Part shown: one piece after another, positions 49,054 through 61,234 of the stretch
How positions within the stretch are numbered: the stretch's first letter is position 1
Layout of the letters: each line of letters opens with the position of its first letter
Source of the DNA: Bombyx mori
Taxonomy: Eukaryota > Arthropoda > Insecta > Lepidoptera > Bombycidae
NCBI RefSeq assembly: GCF_030269925.1
Contig: NC_085112.1
Coordinates: 992,001-1,056,000 of the forward strand
Length of the DNA stretch: 64,000 bases
Direction: 5' to 3'
Position numbers and translations under genes: made by a program
The notes under the pieces: model-generated
What the model was told of the DNA's origin: nothing
The model's database searches: none
The model's input: the letters and a program-made list of their open reading frames with translations, nothing else

Positions 49054-49734
49054 TTCCCGATACGATGTCGTCGCAAGCATCGCCATTCGAATTCGAAGTC
49101 ATAGTATTAACGCATACAATAGTCCCTTATTTTGTGCAAAGAAAATAAGTCATTATCTTCTTCATCGTCGCTAGATTAATGTAAGTTTTATAAGCATGTG
49201 AACAATTGAAGACATATCACGCTGTTCTCTGTTCAAGTCACGTGAGATAGGAGGGTTTCAAAGGAGATGTGCTTGCATTCAAAAACTTTGCATTTTCCGC
49301 CTGTTCTTACCCTTGGGTTTGTGGCGTTTAAGAACGCACCTTTTTATGATGCGTAAGCCGGAACGCACGAGAGGTGGAAAAAAGAATATAGTCTGTGACA
49401 CAGGACCTTTTTACCGCCGAAAATTTAAAACGTAAAAATAATTTAAAATGTGTTTAATAAATAATATAATAACTTAGGATTGTTTATGCCGCTACAACAA
49501 TAAAATTTCTATTGTTTCAACTGTGGTGTTAATTACATAAAACACGACTATACGGCGAAATAAAGAAGGGACTCTATATGTACTCCCTCAGGTTTTAGTT
49601 TTACTGCAGCTTAAAACTTTTTGGTAGACAATATAATAGAATATCTACTTCACTATGTTCCGCACATAAGAATGGTTTCCGTGACATAAGCAGAAGAGTA
49701 AAAGAAAGAATGAAGAAGAAAATGATTCTCTTAC
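49054..49734. other. Intronic or downstream sequence of the minus-strand gene
   Basis: No next exon recognised. AT-rich. Confidence 0.4.
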
Positions 49735-52700
49735 CGGCATCCGTGAAGAATGCGCTCTGCCTGCTAGGACTCGAAGGAACAGAAGCAGACGCGGAAGTCA
49801 GGAAGGCCCTCTTCACTTTCGTCCATTTAGAAGGACGCGCAGGACGATGCTGCGGAGGCTTTGCCCCTAGTTCTAGGGAACGTTGCTTGCGAAGTACCGG
49901 GTGAGTAGGCTCGGATTCTAAAAGAATAAGCTTGGTTAGGAGCGTGGAGTCATAAAGCTGTTGAGTGTTTCAGTTAATGTGCGTGATATGGTATCGAATA
50001 TGAGAGTAAATAATGTACAGATAGCAGAATATTCCGTGTTACAGAACTGCATGTTTGCACGGCTGACATTGTAGTGATCTGTGGCGCATAGATATGGGAG
50101 ATCGCGGCAAAAAGAAGTTCTCTGTCTGAAAAGCGATGACAGGAAAATCTTGATGAGCATTAAATCAATAATTTTAGTACTGTATAAACTATTATATGTA
50201 TGTAAGTATATTGACGCTTGAAAGTGCCTAAGCAACAATAACTGATTTGTACATAAATGATAGGCAATAACCATATTCTATGCGCAAAAAAATATATATT
50301 TCTAGGTCTATTAAAATCATTTCAATCCTTCAGCTAGATTCGTTAAAATATAATTTTTTTCAGGTATTTCTACTTCAAATTAGTCTACTGTAAAGTTCAC
50401 GCATTGTCGCTTAGTCACGTTTGCCTTTCAAGCGTCGATATGTATATGTGATTGTGTATATATGTATATTGTGTATGTATTTGTAATTTAATATAAATTT
50501 CATTGCACCTACCACTATTTACTCTGCTCTATCATGTAGAGAATGCCTTAGGCATTAAGTCCGCCAATGTAAATTTTACATGAAGTGTAATAAATAAAAA
50601 TAAATCAATCCTACATTTTCACCAACAGTAACATTAAAAAAACTACATCCTCTCGACTTTTTATTTTTCTATTCGTTAATAGAAAATTGCGGTACATTTT
50701 AGTTTTTTATTTACTCTAAGATTGCCAAATTATAAACATTGAATCGTTTGCAAAAAAAAAGCTTAAGTTGTTGGAATTCTCGTGTCTTCTTAAAATGAAT
50801 TTAATCGAACTTAAATAAGATTATTTTATAAAAAATTCAGATGTATAGCTTTTTAAATTATTTGCTGTGTGTGTGTTATTAAGTAATACCGTCATCAATA
50901 GTGAATTTCATGTCGTCTATGTTCAATCCTTTCAGTTTTTAATAGTAACTAGCTGACCCGGCAGACTTCGTAGTGCCTCAATCGATAAATAAAAGACCCA
51001 AGCTTTGGTATAAAATAAACTTAAAACAAACAAAAGGAATCCTTACGGAAAATTGTTATTGTTATTTAATTTCGAACATTTTCATATTTATCTACCTTTT
51101 AAACCTTCTCTAGACAAATAATCTCTTCCACAAATAATTCAAGACCAAAATTAGCCAAATCGGTCCAGCCGTTCTCGAGTTTTAGCGAGATTAACGAACA
51201 GCAATTCATTTTTATATATATAGAAGATTAAAATTATATAATTATAAGTTATTCATATCAATCCAGTTGGTCAACTATATAGTATCATCATAAGGCCCCT
51301 ACATGTACCCACCATTGTTAAGACAATGTTTTTATTTAATACTTATTAATAAAAAAAAGTTAAATAATAAATATTAATTTCATAAATATAAAAGTACTTC
51401 TTACGAAGAAGACAAATTGTATAATGTACAAATGAAAAATATATATGTAAACAAAATTATTTTATTTGATAATGATAATTGAGATAATGAATTTGGTTTT
51501 TCAATGAAAATGAATTGAATGATGGTTAGAGATAAAGGAAAGAGAAGCGTTCCATAGTTTAGCAACATTAAACAGAAACCATTGTTATGTACATTACATA
51601 CGAAAATACGTATATATCGTTTATATAATTACTGTTACGAATAGCCTGCCACTTCACTTCTGTTCTCGACTGTACTCTTTCTATATATATACACACATAT
51701 ATATCTAAATATCTTCTATATTAGCGAAAGAGGACGATCATCTAAGCCAGCTGGAGGAAAATATCACCGTTTTATAGTTGAAGAGTTTTTTTTGGAATAT
51801 TGTCTAAGAAGTACATATCACTGTGGAAGCCTCGGCGATTCAATCCAGATCTGATGATGGGATTATCAGAGACGTTTTCGCTTCTGTGATGGGCCGTGTC
51901 GTGTCGAGGGCTTCTGTGATGGAGCCTTGACTTCTTTAAGGAAGGAAGGATTACTTGTTGCCTGGAGTACTTTCGAGTTTCACCAGGACAAGTGGGCGAG
52001 GACAGGCTCAGCCAGGAGAGGTGGGATTTGCTAACAGCTGCCCGAGCGCCTTCGAAGGAGACCTAAATGCTCAAGGGCAGCTTCACGAATACATCTATAT
52101 TTCAATAAATTCCTGTTGATCACACTTATATTTCTGTTAAGCTAAACTTACCCAATTCTTCAGAAGATGGTATGGTGACAGTCAGAGCTGGTGGTGCATC
52201 GCTGTCTCCGCCATCACTAAACGATCTCCTTCTCATCGGCATCACTTCAGGAGAGAGCTTCGATCCTCGAATCGACTTCTTCTTTACTGAGTCCCGATGT
52301 GTTTGGATAATGTTCCTCATCTTGCCCCAAGGGCTCTTGTGGAGCTTGTTCGGTGATGGTGATGTTGAACTGTCGTCCTGATGGTAATTATCGAGAAATT
52401 AAGCTCATGCGAATATATGGTCGTGACCAAAACCATAAAGCAACCGATGCCGTAATATGAAACAATGCAGATATTATGTAGCTGCTTAAATTCGCCAGGT
52501 ACGAACCAATATTATGAATGCGTAGTTAATAGATGTTCTCAACCGATTTCTACGCGAACTAATACCTAAGATACAAATTATATTGCCTTTAAAAGAGAGC
52601 CTTTTTATTTATTGCTTGATAGAGGATACGAGTTCACGACCTAACTGATATTAAGTTGTTACCGTAGTCTATAGAAGTCAACAGCATAAATGCCGTTATC

Positions 52701-55700
52701 CCTATTGAGCTAAGAGTTCTAGGTCTCAGCTTAACAATAGCGGCTGCCCCATCCTTTAAGCCGAAAGGTATTACTGCTTCACGACAGAAATAGGCAGGGT
52801 GGTGTTTCTTACCCGGCTTAAAAGATGCTCTATCATTAGTGAAAGCTGCTGTGAGAATGCCATGTATACTTCAACTAACGCTCAAAAATGGAGGGTGATA
52901 TTTACGTTGTGTGGTCTATTGGCTTTAGGACCCAAATTAACATCAAATTAGATTTATTAATTACTATACTTGACTTTATTTAATCTAATAATATTATTGT
53001 TCGCTCATGTCAGTACACAAAAGATGTCTGAATCTTCAACCCATTTCACTTACCTAATAATAACCCTCGTAAAGTGGGGGAAATTTCCTTTGAACTTAAG
53101 GAAATGGTTTCTCAATCGCATTTTGATAGTCCGCCGCTTTTACGTCTAAAGAAATACTATATTGACAGGATAAAGCAATTCATAGATCGATACTGCTTAC
53201 ATCCCCGTTGTGACATTATCAATATTGCCCACCTGAGTTGGTGCATGTAGATATGCTCCATCGTGCTCGTCTCCACGAAGACTTTTGCGATAGGAACCTG
53301 GTTGACAATATTTAGCGTTAATTTTTTTCGAAAAAAACCTTTTTCTTGTTGGATAATATCAGCACGAAAGTCTGGAGACAAAGCTTCACTACATTTATTT
53401 CTTTAATGTTTCTGTTGAATGGTACAAAGGTCTATGGACATCAGAAATACCGGGTCTATGACTCCTACATGCTTTATTAAATTAAATGAAAAAGTACTGA
53501 GTGCGACATCAGCTTTTCATTTCGGTGTTCTCTTGTAAAGAAATAATAAGACAATTCTCTTGAAACAAAGCTGATGGAAAATTGTTAGCTCTAAGTTCTA
53601 CCTTCCACTATAGTTCCATTTCAAAAATATCCATTTTAAAATGAGATGGATTTCAAGATCAGCGTCATTGATATTTTGGAGTGTTTGGGCTACAGTTAGT
53701 AGGAAATGAGCCTCCAGCTTCTACTCTCAAAACAGGAACTACAATACCTGCATCAATCCTCAATTCTTCACAAGAAGAGTTAGGAGTTAACGACAAGGCG
53801 CTGCCTGGTGTGAGACTGGCTGAGTCTCTTGGTTCTGGGTTAGGAAGGGTGGCTGTTGATGGACTGGAACCAGCCAGCGCTACAGCACTGACCAGCGCGC
53901 CGGCTGCCACTGCGCCTGCCGCACCGCCTATTGCCGATCCGGACCATTGTGCTTTTTCCCAGCTGTGAACGAATTGCTCATTCTAATAGTCTGTTTACTA
54001 GATAGGTAGGAAGGAGCTGGTTTACCTATGCTTTATAACTAAATGATATTTTACTGGTGGTAGGACCTCTGGTGTGTCCGCACGGGTAGGTACCAGCACC
54101 CCGCCTATTTCCGCCATGAAACAGTAATGCGTTTCGATTTGAAGGGTGGGGCAGCCCTTTTAACTGTACTTGAGACCTTAGAACTGATATCTCAAGGTGG
54201 GTGGCGCATTTACGTTGTAGATGTCTATGGGCTCCAGTAACCACTTAACACCAGGTTGCTGTGAGCTTGTCCACCCAACTAAGCAATAAAAAAAAATCGT
54301 TGAAATCGGATGCCACGAAATATTTTATTTGCATTGAATATTCAATTTATTCACTAACTAGAAACTGGAGTATTCAAAATAACAAAAATTTAACTAAAAG
54401 TTCAGTACCTATTTGGTATTCCTAGTTTTATTGAGTCCCGAGGTCGTATTATTCGCAGATGATACATCTTTATTATTTAAAATTAAACGACAATTGCAAA
54501 TCTATGACGAAGTGGATGATGCGATTTCGTGTGTGGTTCATTGGTTCCGTATCAATAATCTATTATTGAATGGTAAGAAAACTCAATGTATTAAATTTAT
54601 TTTAAAATGTATTAAATCATCTTTAAATGCAAGACAAGTAGATAGTAATGCAATTGTTTCTGAGGAATCATTGGAGCTTGTTGAGTCAACCGTATTTCTT
54701 GGTATAACAGTGGACTCCAGGGGACCTCATATTCATAAATTGGCGAGTAAGCTCAGCTCTGCAGCATACGCAGTGACAAAAAATAGAACGTTAACAAACA
54801 CGGACACGGCTCGTTTAGTTTACTTTAGTTACTTCCACAGTGTCATGTCCTATGGCATTTTGCTATGGGGCAATGCGGCCGATGTAGAAATGATATTTAT
54901 TCTCCAGAAAAGAGCTATACGTGCTATTTATAATATGCACTCAAGGGAATCCCTGAGGGAAAACTATACCATCCCAGTACATTTTTGAAAATTTGATGTA
55001 TGTTCGTAAACATATTGAGGAATTTCCTAAAAAGTCAGACATACATAATAGAAATACTATATAGGAACAAACACAAGCTTGTTGTGCCGATGAGTAGGTT
55101 ACATAAGATACGAAATTCATTCGGGTGTTTGTCTGTGCGCCTGTACAACAAAATCCCACAAGATGTTTTTAAGAACCTACATATACATAGGTTTAAGAAA
55201 ACTATTAAAGAACATCTGTGCAATAAAGCTTAAAAGTCAATGATTATCTAGAAGATTGCACAAAGTGGGAATGAGTTGCTCGCTCCGGGCATTTCAATAT
55301 TGTAATAATTGTTACGTTATAATACTCAATGTAAAAATAAATATAAAAAAAATATGTAATATAAAAAAAAAAACTGATATTAAAAAAAAAAGACATGCCC
55401 GCTGAGTTTCTTGCTAATTCTTCTCAGAACAGAGGCTAGTTTTTGTGAATTGGCCGTAGTTCTTTTGACGTTCAATAAGTAGGTATGTACTTCCATTTAT
55501 GTTGAATAAAAAATATATTTTTTTGATTTGATTTGATTTGATTTGATTTGTACTTTGGAAATAAGGTGTACGCTTCAGACTATTTAATTTTTTTTATTGC
55601 CGTTCTAGGTAGACGAACATACGGCCCACAAAATGGTGAGTGGTTACTGTTGCTCATGACCCTCTGAAATGCCAAGAGCACAAGCCAGGCCACTGCCTAC

Positions 55701-58570
55701 CGCCGAGTACTCTCCGTAAGCCTCGATTGAAGAAGGACATGTCATTACGCTCAGGAAAAACTGTGGAGATAACTATAAAAGCAAAGGGAGGGAAGGAAGC
55801 AAAATTATCTCCGGAAACACACAGTAGATGGTGGCAGTGGTTTTAACTAGTATGGTTGAGTTCTGCTCCAGTGGCGAGCGGTGCTATAGTGAAAACGAGA
55901 TGATGGAATCATCTCAACCAATTCCAATCCAAACCAATCCAATGAAGCAATCTCTACGGAACTTACGATACAAAATTCAGAGAGAACCAGATAACACAAA
56001 GGCTCCAAATGATCCGTAAGAACGAAGTTATATCCTACCGCCCCTTTAAAATTGGCATTGCAAGTCTTTATTTATTCTGAGAAAAAGATTGGTCTATATA
56101 CTTAATATAAATGGAATAAACTTAATATAGACTTTAAGAAAACAATAAAAGACATGTTTGTTTAGCCGGTACTTCCTACGGTATTCTTTTCTTTCATTCT
56201 TACGAAATAAAAATTTCTCACGAAATTTCCGGTGGTATTTTTAAAACATTCAAATGGGCACGGAGAAAACAGAAAACTGAGTTTATGTAATATGGATTTG
56301 ACTTGAAATAAATTAATTGTGAACGTGAATTTTGTGGTAATAGTTCTAATAAGCGGCCTGTGTGAGAAAATAATCTATTTTACAAATGAATATTTCGTTT
56401 CGGTAATAACATTTTTATTTTAGTGAATAAATGGCTCGATTTATGTACTAAAATTGTGCTATTATTGTAGTAAAATTATATTAGAAAGCCAATTGTGGCC
56501 TCCTTTTTAGTTTGAGATAACGCTTGTCTATACTTCTATACTAATATTATAAAGAGGAAAGATTTGTTTGTTTGTTTGTTTGTATTGAATAGGTTCCGAA
56601 GCTACTAAGCCGATTTGAAAAATTATTTCACTGTTTGGAAGCTACACTATTGCCAAGTGACTTAAGCTACAATATTTTTTGAAAAAAATTAGTGATCCTT
56701 ACTAAAACTTCAATAATGTAACCGAAGGTGTAAAAAATTTTTCTAAAATATTCTTTACATCGCGTGCCCTGCGAAAACTATTGATGATAGAATAAAATAA
56801 TGTACTACGACTTTATAGACCACATTATTATTTACAAAAAGTGTCGCGACAGCAAATGTCTGACTATTATAGTTATGCCGCAATAAGTGTTCTTTTAGTT
56901 AAAAAAATAAAACAACGTCAAATATCGTTGAAATTTTTGTTAAAGACCCGAGCGGAGCCGCAGCCGGAGCGGGCCGCTTGTGCTATTTAGGTCGTTGTTC
57001 CCTATATCCAAAAACAATGTAACTTAAAGTGGTCGTTTGTTCCTTTGATTGTCTCTTGGGCATTTATCGACTTTGTTAATGCGGCAAAAAATCGCGACCG
57101 CATAAAATGACAGTGTGTAAGACAAAAATTAGGGTTCGGCCAATGATCGAAATTGGTCATTTTGGTCATTGGAAAGATGCCTCAAGATTTACAATCAATT
57201 TATGTATTTCTATTTTGTTTTGTTAATGATAATTTAGAAAAGCAAGCTGAAGATTAAAATTTTTGTTATTTTCAACATTCAAAATTCAACCTACAGTGTT
57301 TTTTGACGGATCTTTCCAATGGGACGCGATTCTGATCCGGTGGTATATTCAGCGAAGCACTGCTCTTCTTGCTAGGGCCAGTGTTAGCAAATTCTCACAA
57401 CTTGAGCGCGTGAGCTTACCTACTTGTTCGCATGTAGTTGGAATAGTCTCGTAAGCTCCCAACGACTAGGAAAAAAGAACCTCAATAGAGGTCCTTTTAT
57501 TATTACAGACTGAGAAAATCGGTTGACAAATACAGACACAGTAAATGGTGAAGTAAATTTTATTGAAAAAAAAAATCGAAAAAATTAATAGATATTATTA
57601 ATGTTTTATATTGTTTAGTAAAGCTTGTTAATAGCTTCTAAATAATATTAAAAAAAAAACGATAAGGTCTATTGACAAATTTATTCAGTTTTTTATAAAA
57701 TAACGAAGAATGAATAACAATAGAACATATTAACAAAAACTTATTAAAAAGAACTTACCGAAAGGCAGCTTTAACTTTCGTCCATTTTGAAACTTTGGAC
57801 TTTTCTACTTCTTTACAGAAGATACCCTCTGATCTCCGTCGTAATGGTGTACCAGGACACGCATCGCTGTCTTCCCCGCCGGCAGACCTGGATCTCTGTT
57901 TCCTCAACAGCGACCCCCCAAATCTGGCGTGACCTTTCCATTTTGATCCTAACCTTTTCACGCGCCCTCCTTGGATCATAGAGTCAAAGATCATCTGTCC
58001 ATGCTCAGACTCCAGTTCTGCGTCGAATGCTTCTTGTATCAGCTGCATCTCTTTGCTTTCACACTTTAAGATCTCATTTTCCTGGTTGATTTTTTGGTGG
58101 GCATTATAAAGTCTTTTTAGTTGATTTACGTCACGCAGTTTCTTTAGCAGATGATTATTGTACTCCTTGGACATAATATATTCGCCCAGCAGGTCCAATA
58201 AGTTCTCCAGCTGACTCAGTACTTCCATAGTTTCTTTCGTATGCTGCGCTACTTCTTTTCCTCTTTTGGATAAAGGGTCATCTGCATCTTTCAGCCGCTG
58301 CAGCATATTCTCGCAGATTGTGTCGGGGTCTGGGGTTTCTGCTTCGAGCAAACTCCAGTCGTCGAGAGTCCTGGCCGTGCAGGGAGAGGAGCCTTCAGCA
58401 TCTGAAGGTGTCTGAGGAGATCTCACTGATAAAGCAGCGGGGGCCTCTCCTCTGCGTCTTTTGTGCAAAGACGTCCCACTCGGGGGCAGTTCGGACATAT
58501 CTTTGGTTTCCTTGCGCGGTTTCTCTTCTTGTATGACGTCACTGACGTCACCATCTTTAGGCGACGTCAT
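49735..58570 (-). CDS. Host gene: coiled-coil protein with repeated Trp modules, at least five exons
   Basis: Exons in transcription order: 58570-57759, 53962-53748, 53297-53233, 52377-52152, 49917-49735. All have AG acceptors and GT donors, and phases 2,1,0,1 match at each join; about 500 codons visible, 3' end not found. Start ATG at 58570 has an in-frame stop upstream. Exon 1: acidic, Ser/Pro-rich N-terminus, a predicted coiled coil at about residues 90-200 (NLLDLLGEYIM, LKKLRDVNQLKRLYNAHQK), then basic Arg/Ser-rich sequence. A short W-x-K module recurs: SKWTKVKAAFRWEKA across the exon 1/2 join, SPWGKMRNIIQTHRDS in exon 4, SKWTKVKRAF in exon 5. Exon 2 is Ala/Gly-rich then Ser/Thr/Pro-rich. 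Probably cytoplasmic or membrane-associated scaffold; I do not recognise the family. Confidence 0.8.
49918..50211. other. Intron sequence of the minus-strand gene
   Basis: Contains an acceptor tract TTATTCTTTTAG (minus strand) directly before the 49917 exon; otherwise featureless. Confidence 0.5.
50211..50438. mobile_element. MITE with TIRs (family M2), empty of SINE
   Basis: Ends TTGACGCTTGAAAG and CTTTCAAGCGTCGA are inverted copies, flanked by TA. About 228 bp, non-coding. A relative at 62649-63350 has a Bm1 inserted in it. In an intron of the minus-strand gene. Confidence 0.72.
50439..50948. other. Intron sequence
   Basis: AT-rich; TATATGTATATTGTGTATGT microsatellite-like run near 50456-50480. 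No exon seen. Confidence 0.4.
50949..51224 (-). mobile_element. Non-autonomous Helitron-like element
   Basis: Minus strand TCTATATATATAAAAATGAA to GGGTCAGCTAG|T; shares the GCTGACCCGGCA end with 35249-35622. 276 bp. Confidence 0.65.
51225..51957. other. Intron sequence
   Basis: AT-rich with TATA/CACA microsatellite near 51680-51710. No exon seen. Confidence 0.4.
51958..52105 (-). mobile_element. Jockey 3' UTR fragment
   Basis: TTTCACCAGGACAAGTGGGC and GGTGGGATTTGCTAACAGC match the region between the hairpin and polyA of the full-length jockey copies, in minus orientation. It lies 46 bp from exon 4 of the minus-strand gene. Confidence 0.8.
52600..52812 (-). mobile_element. Old, diverged Bm1 copy
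   Basis: TTTATTGCTTGATAGAGG at left, CTTCACGACAGAAATAGGC at right; many substitutions between. Confidence 0.7.
52813..53232. other. Intron sequence
   Basis: A donor-like AG|GTAAGTG on the minus strand at 53052 was examined; no matching acceptor and frame supports an exon there. Confidence 0.45.
54054..54297 (+). mobile_element. Bm1 SINE, 5'-truncated
   Basis: From CTGGTGGTAGGACCTCTGGT to AAGCAATAAAAAAAA, in intron 1 of the minus-strand gene. Confidence 0.9.
54415..55552 (+). mobile_element. CR1-like non-LTR retrotransposon, 5'-truncated
   Basis: ORF 54413-54988 (191 aa) starts inside the RT domain at LFADDTSLLF and continues HWFRINNLLLNGKKT, VFLGITVDS, SVMSYGILLWG. A roughly 25-bp deletion relative to the copy at 1-303 (after GAATCCCTGAGGGA) shifts the frame, so the C-terminal part continues in another frame at 55000-55233. 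The 3' UTR has stem CTGAG/CTCAG (55402-55406, 55423-55427) and ends with TTTGA repeats (55526-55552). It is the empty-site relative of the BEL target: here AAAGCTTAAAAGTCAATG is uninterrupted. Confidence 0.85.
55590..55770 (-). mobile_element. Non-LTR retrotransposon 3' fragment
   Basis: Minus strand encodes a decayed NDMSFFNRGLRRVL-like C-terminus, then the tail found at 16098-16420. Same family, diverged. Confidence 0.65.
55771..56534. other. Intron 1 sequence of the minus-strand gene
   Basis: Short repeats CCAATTCCAATCCAAACC near 55918; otherwise AT-rich and unassigned. Confidence 0.4.
56535..56985 (+). mobile_element. Probable Helitron-like element, degraded 3' end
   Basis: Starts TCTATACTAATATTATAAAG, as does 15360. 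A GC-rich stretch CGAGCGGAGCCGCAGCCGG near 56949, before GCTTGT, looks like a mutated 3' hairpin and CTAGT end. Upstream flanking base is T, not A. Confidence 0.5.
56986..57299. other. Intron 1 sequence
   Basis: Contains a direct repeat of GGTCATT around 57155-57170. Nothing else seen. Confidence 0.4.
57300..57475 (+). mobile_element. Jockey-related 3' UTR fragment
   Basis: GATCCGGTGGTATATTCAGC, GAAGCACTGCTCTTCTTGCT and the A-rich end AGGAAAAAAG place it in the same tail family; the stem region is decayed. Confidence 0.7.
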
Positions 58571-59382
58571 GGTCGCTTCTGCTATTTATGAATGAAAATA
58601 AACGCACGTGTGCTACCGGAAGCAGAAGACACACGACGCTTCAACACGGAATGCATTTATCACAACGCGCTCGATTGTATAACGTATCATAGATCGTGAT
58701 ATTAACATATATTTCTATAGTAACACGTATCACGCATATACACAATCACATAACACAGTTATCGTACACAGTTAAATAGAAAATTGGAACAAAAAATAAT
58801 TCAATGGTATCGTTCAATAAATGCCTCTTCTTATTATGTTTAAAGCTTCAATCGTATTGGAATTTGACACTTAAAATTTTATCTTCGCGAAACTTTCGTA
58901 ATTTTTGAAGAAGATTTAGTGTTTTTTAATGAAGAAATAAGTGTAATTTGCACCGCCCAAAGCGCGCGAGCATCGGATAAGGCGGGCGGGCAACCGCGCA
59001 CTGAATCTTGAACCGAACTCCGCCGATGATACCCGAATTAAACCGAAGCTATTTTTAAGTGCAACCTTTCATTCATTGAAATCAAGCCATTCCAATCCTT
59101 ATGTCAATACGTTAAAACGTTGGCAATGGATATTTAAATTTGGTATCGCTAATACTTCCACGATGTTAGACATGTTTCCGAATGGAGATCTCATTAACCC
59201 ATTTTTCCTCTTGAAAATCAGCGTGAACCTTCATTCATAGCCCGTTTATATCATGAAATAATGATACACTTATTGTCCTCTCATTAGAGTCTGAATTAAT
59301 CACAGATAATTCTTAACCAGTTAGATATTCAAATTAATTAATATTTCATTGTTGTAAATAAAACCCATTTATCATGGCCAAC
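58571..59382. other. 5' flank of the minus-strand gene
   Basis: Between the minus-strand start at 58570 and a Bm1 copy. On the minus strand AATAGCAG just before the start codon could be a 3' splice site, so the true 5' UTR may be further upstream. No TATA/Inr pair stands out. A GC-richer patch at 58950-59030 could be promoter-proximal. Confidence 0.4.
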
Positions 59383-59628
59383 TTTTTTATTATTATTTAG
59401 ATTGGTGGACGAGCTCACAGCCCACCTGGTGTTAAGTGGTTACTGGAGCCCATAGACATCTACAACATAAATGCGCCACCCACCTTGAGATATAAGTTCT
59501 AAGGTCTCAGTATAATTACAACGGCTACCCCACTCTTCAAATCGAAACGCATTACTGCTTCATGGCAGAAATAGGCGGGGTGGTGGTACCTTCCTGTGTG
59601 GACTCACAAGAGGTCCTACCACTAGTAA
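59383..59628 (-). mobile_element. Bm1 SINE, 5'-truncated
   Basis: TTTTTTATTATTATTTAGAT tail at left, body to ACAAGAGGTCCTACCACTAG at right. Confidence 0.9.
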
Positions 59629-59751
59629 AAGGTGGCCACCTCTTCACTAAGCACATACTTTTGAAACCTTCCAACCCACTCTCGGTATTTTAAGGCCCTC
59701 CAAACACCGGTAGCCTGTCTCGACGAACTCATCACACGCCGAACTTACTAA

Positions 59752-59872
59752 CATGAGCCCTAGCAAGAACAGTGCTTCGCTTAATCTACAATCAGATCGG
59801 AATCGCGATCCACTGAGAAGATACGGCCAGAAACTTAGTGGATTGTGTCTGTGGGTTAAATTGCACGTTCAG
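59752..59872 (-). mobile_element. Jockey-related 3' UTR fragment
   Basis: AGCCCTAGCAAGAACAGTGC and GATCGGAATCGCGATCCACT in reverse orientation; stem arms ATCCACTAAG/CTCAGTGGAT with one mismatch. Confidence 0.75.
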
Positions 59873-61025
59873 TTAAAAGCAGCGAAAAAAGCAAGAATAT
59901 TTAAAATAACATGTCTAGGAAAAAAGGTTATCATGGCGTCTCGCTTTCTCGAATAAAATACAAGACCAATCGCGAACCTGCATCGCGCATGGTAACTGTT
60001 AGAATTGTCGACTTAGTAAGAAATAAGCACTGTTCAATAGTTTTTAAATTCTGCATGTAATTTCCACGTTTAAAACCTCTTTAAATGCGAACACTGGCCG
60101 CTGTCGTTATTTCTTCTTCCTCATACCATTTCGAATAGTTTTTAAGCTCTACGCATAAAATTTCCACATTTAAAACCTCTTTGCATGCAAACACTGGCCG
60201 CTATCTTTATTTCTTCTTCTTGTTCTTCATACCATTTGACGGACATTCGAATCTAGAATTAATCAGACGAAACAAATTTTCTGTGATGTCCGAACAACAT
60301 CTTTGATATTTTTAGTTTATTTTTGATATTTTTTTTTAATTTTGTGTGCAGTTTTACACGTTTAGAATGTTATTAACAACGATCGTTATTGAATGAAAGG
60401 TTTGTGATTTTATATTTTCATATTATTTTTGAGGAGCGGGCGATGGCGTGGATTCGTGATCCGTAACGTGTTTGCTTACACTAAAATACTATCTTTTGTA
60501 TCTTCAATTGTTGTTCTTGTTACTGAAATCTAGAACTTTCGAATTTGAGCATTTGATTGATAGTGACGTCACAAACGGTTTTTTCGGGCGTATAATCCCA
60601 ACGATCATAATAAGGGAAGCTGGGTATTTTACCCACCATAATTACCGGCATAATTTGGTTTTTAGTTATATTTTTATTTGTCGTGGTATTTTCATTGTTG
60701 ATCACGGTTCAAAGCCTGTTCAGCCAGGCTTCATTTAAGCCTCTAGTCTGCTAGAGAAGCTAGCAGTATTTTTACGGCATGATTGGCTGTGGTGGCCTTA
60801 CATCACATCATCTCTTGCCGTTGGTGTCGTAAGCAGCGACTTAGGTATTAGATCAGGCAGAGCGTGCGGCGGCGTTTATATGAGTACTAAACCAGCGAGC
60901 TGTGATGGCCAATTTGCGTTAGGGCGTACTGAAAACCAGTAAGGGTACCACTGAGATCTCGACATGAAGACAGGGCTTCCGAACATCCTTAACGTCAATT
61001 GGGCTGTGAGTACGTCTGTCCATTT
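59873..61025. other. Intergenic region between divergent host genes
   Basis: Contains the imperfect tandem duplication at 60033-60240. The ORF 60472-60738 (88 aa) has no motif or splice context. Confidence 0.4.
60033..60240. repeat. Imperfect tandem duplication, period about 98 bp
   Basis: AATAGTTTTTAAATTCTGCAT at 60036 and AATAGTTTTTAAGCTCTACG at about 60131 start two copies; both contain AAAACCTCTTT, AACACTGGCCGCT and TTATTTCTTCTTC. Confidence 0.85.
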
Positions 61026-61141
61026 TTTTTATTGCCCTTGTAGGCAGACGAGCATACGGCCCACCTGATGGTGAGTGGTTACCGTCGCCCATGGACTTCA
61101 GTAATGTCAGGTGCAGAGCCAAGCCGCTGCCTACCGCTTAA
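61026..61141 (-). mobile_element. Non-LTR retrotransposon 3' tail fragment
   Basis: TTTTATTGCCCTTGTAGGC to AAGCCGCTGCCTACCGCTTA in reverse orientation; same tail as 16098-16420. Confidence 0.8.
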
Positions 61142-61234
61142 AGTGTGATGAAAATGCGAAAATCTCGCCCCCCCCTATTTCCGCTAATTTCGGTCCTGAT
61201 GGAAAACTATTCTGCTTTTTACGTCTTGTTTTAG

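Noticed and set aside
53037..53120. Possible minus-strand exon ending at AG|GTAAGTG (53052)
   Set aside because: No acceptor gives a frame that joins its neighbours, whereas the microexon at 53233-53297 satisfies both phases.
60472..60738. 88-aa ORF between the divergent genes
   Set aside because: Hydrophobic stretch only, with an antisense ORF over it, no splice sites or promoter, and no known motif.
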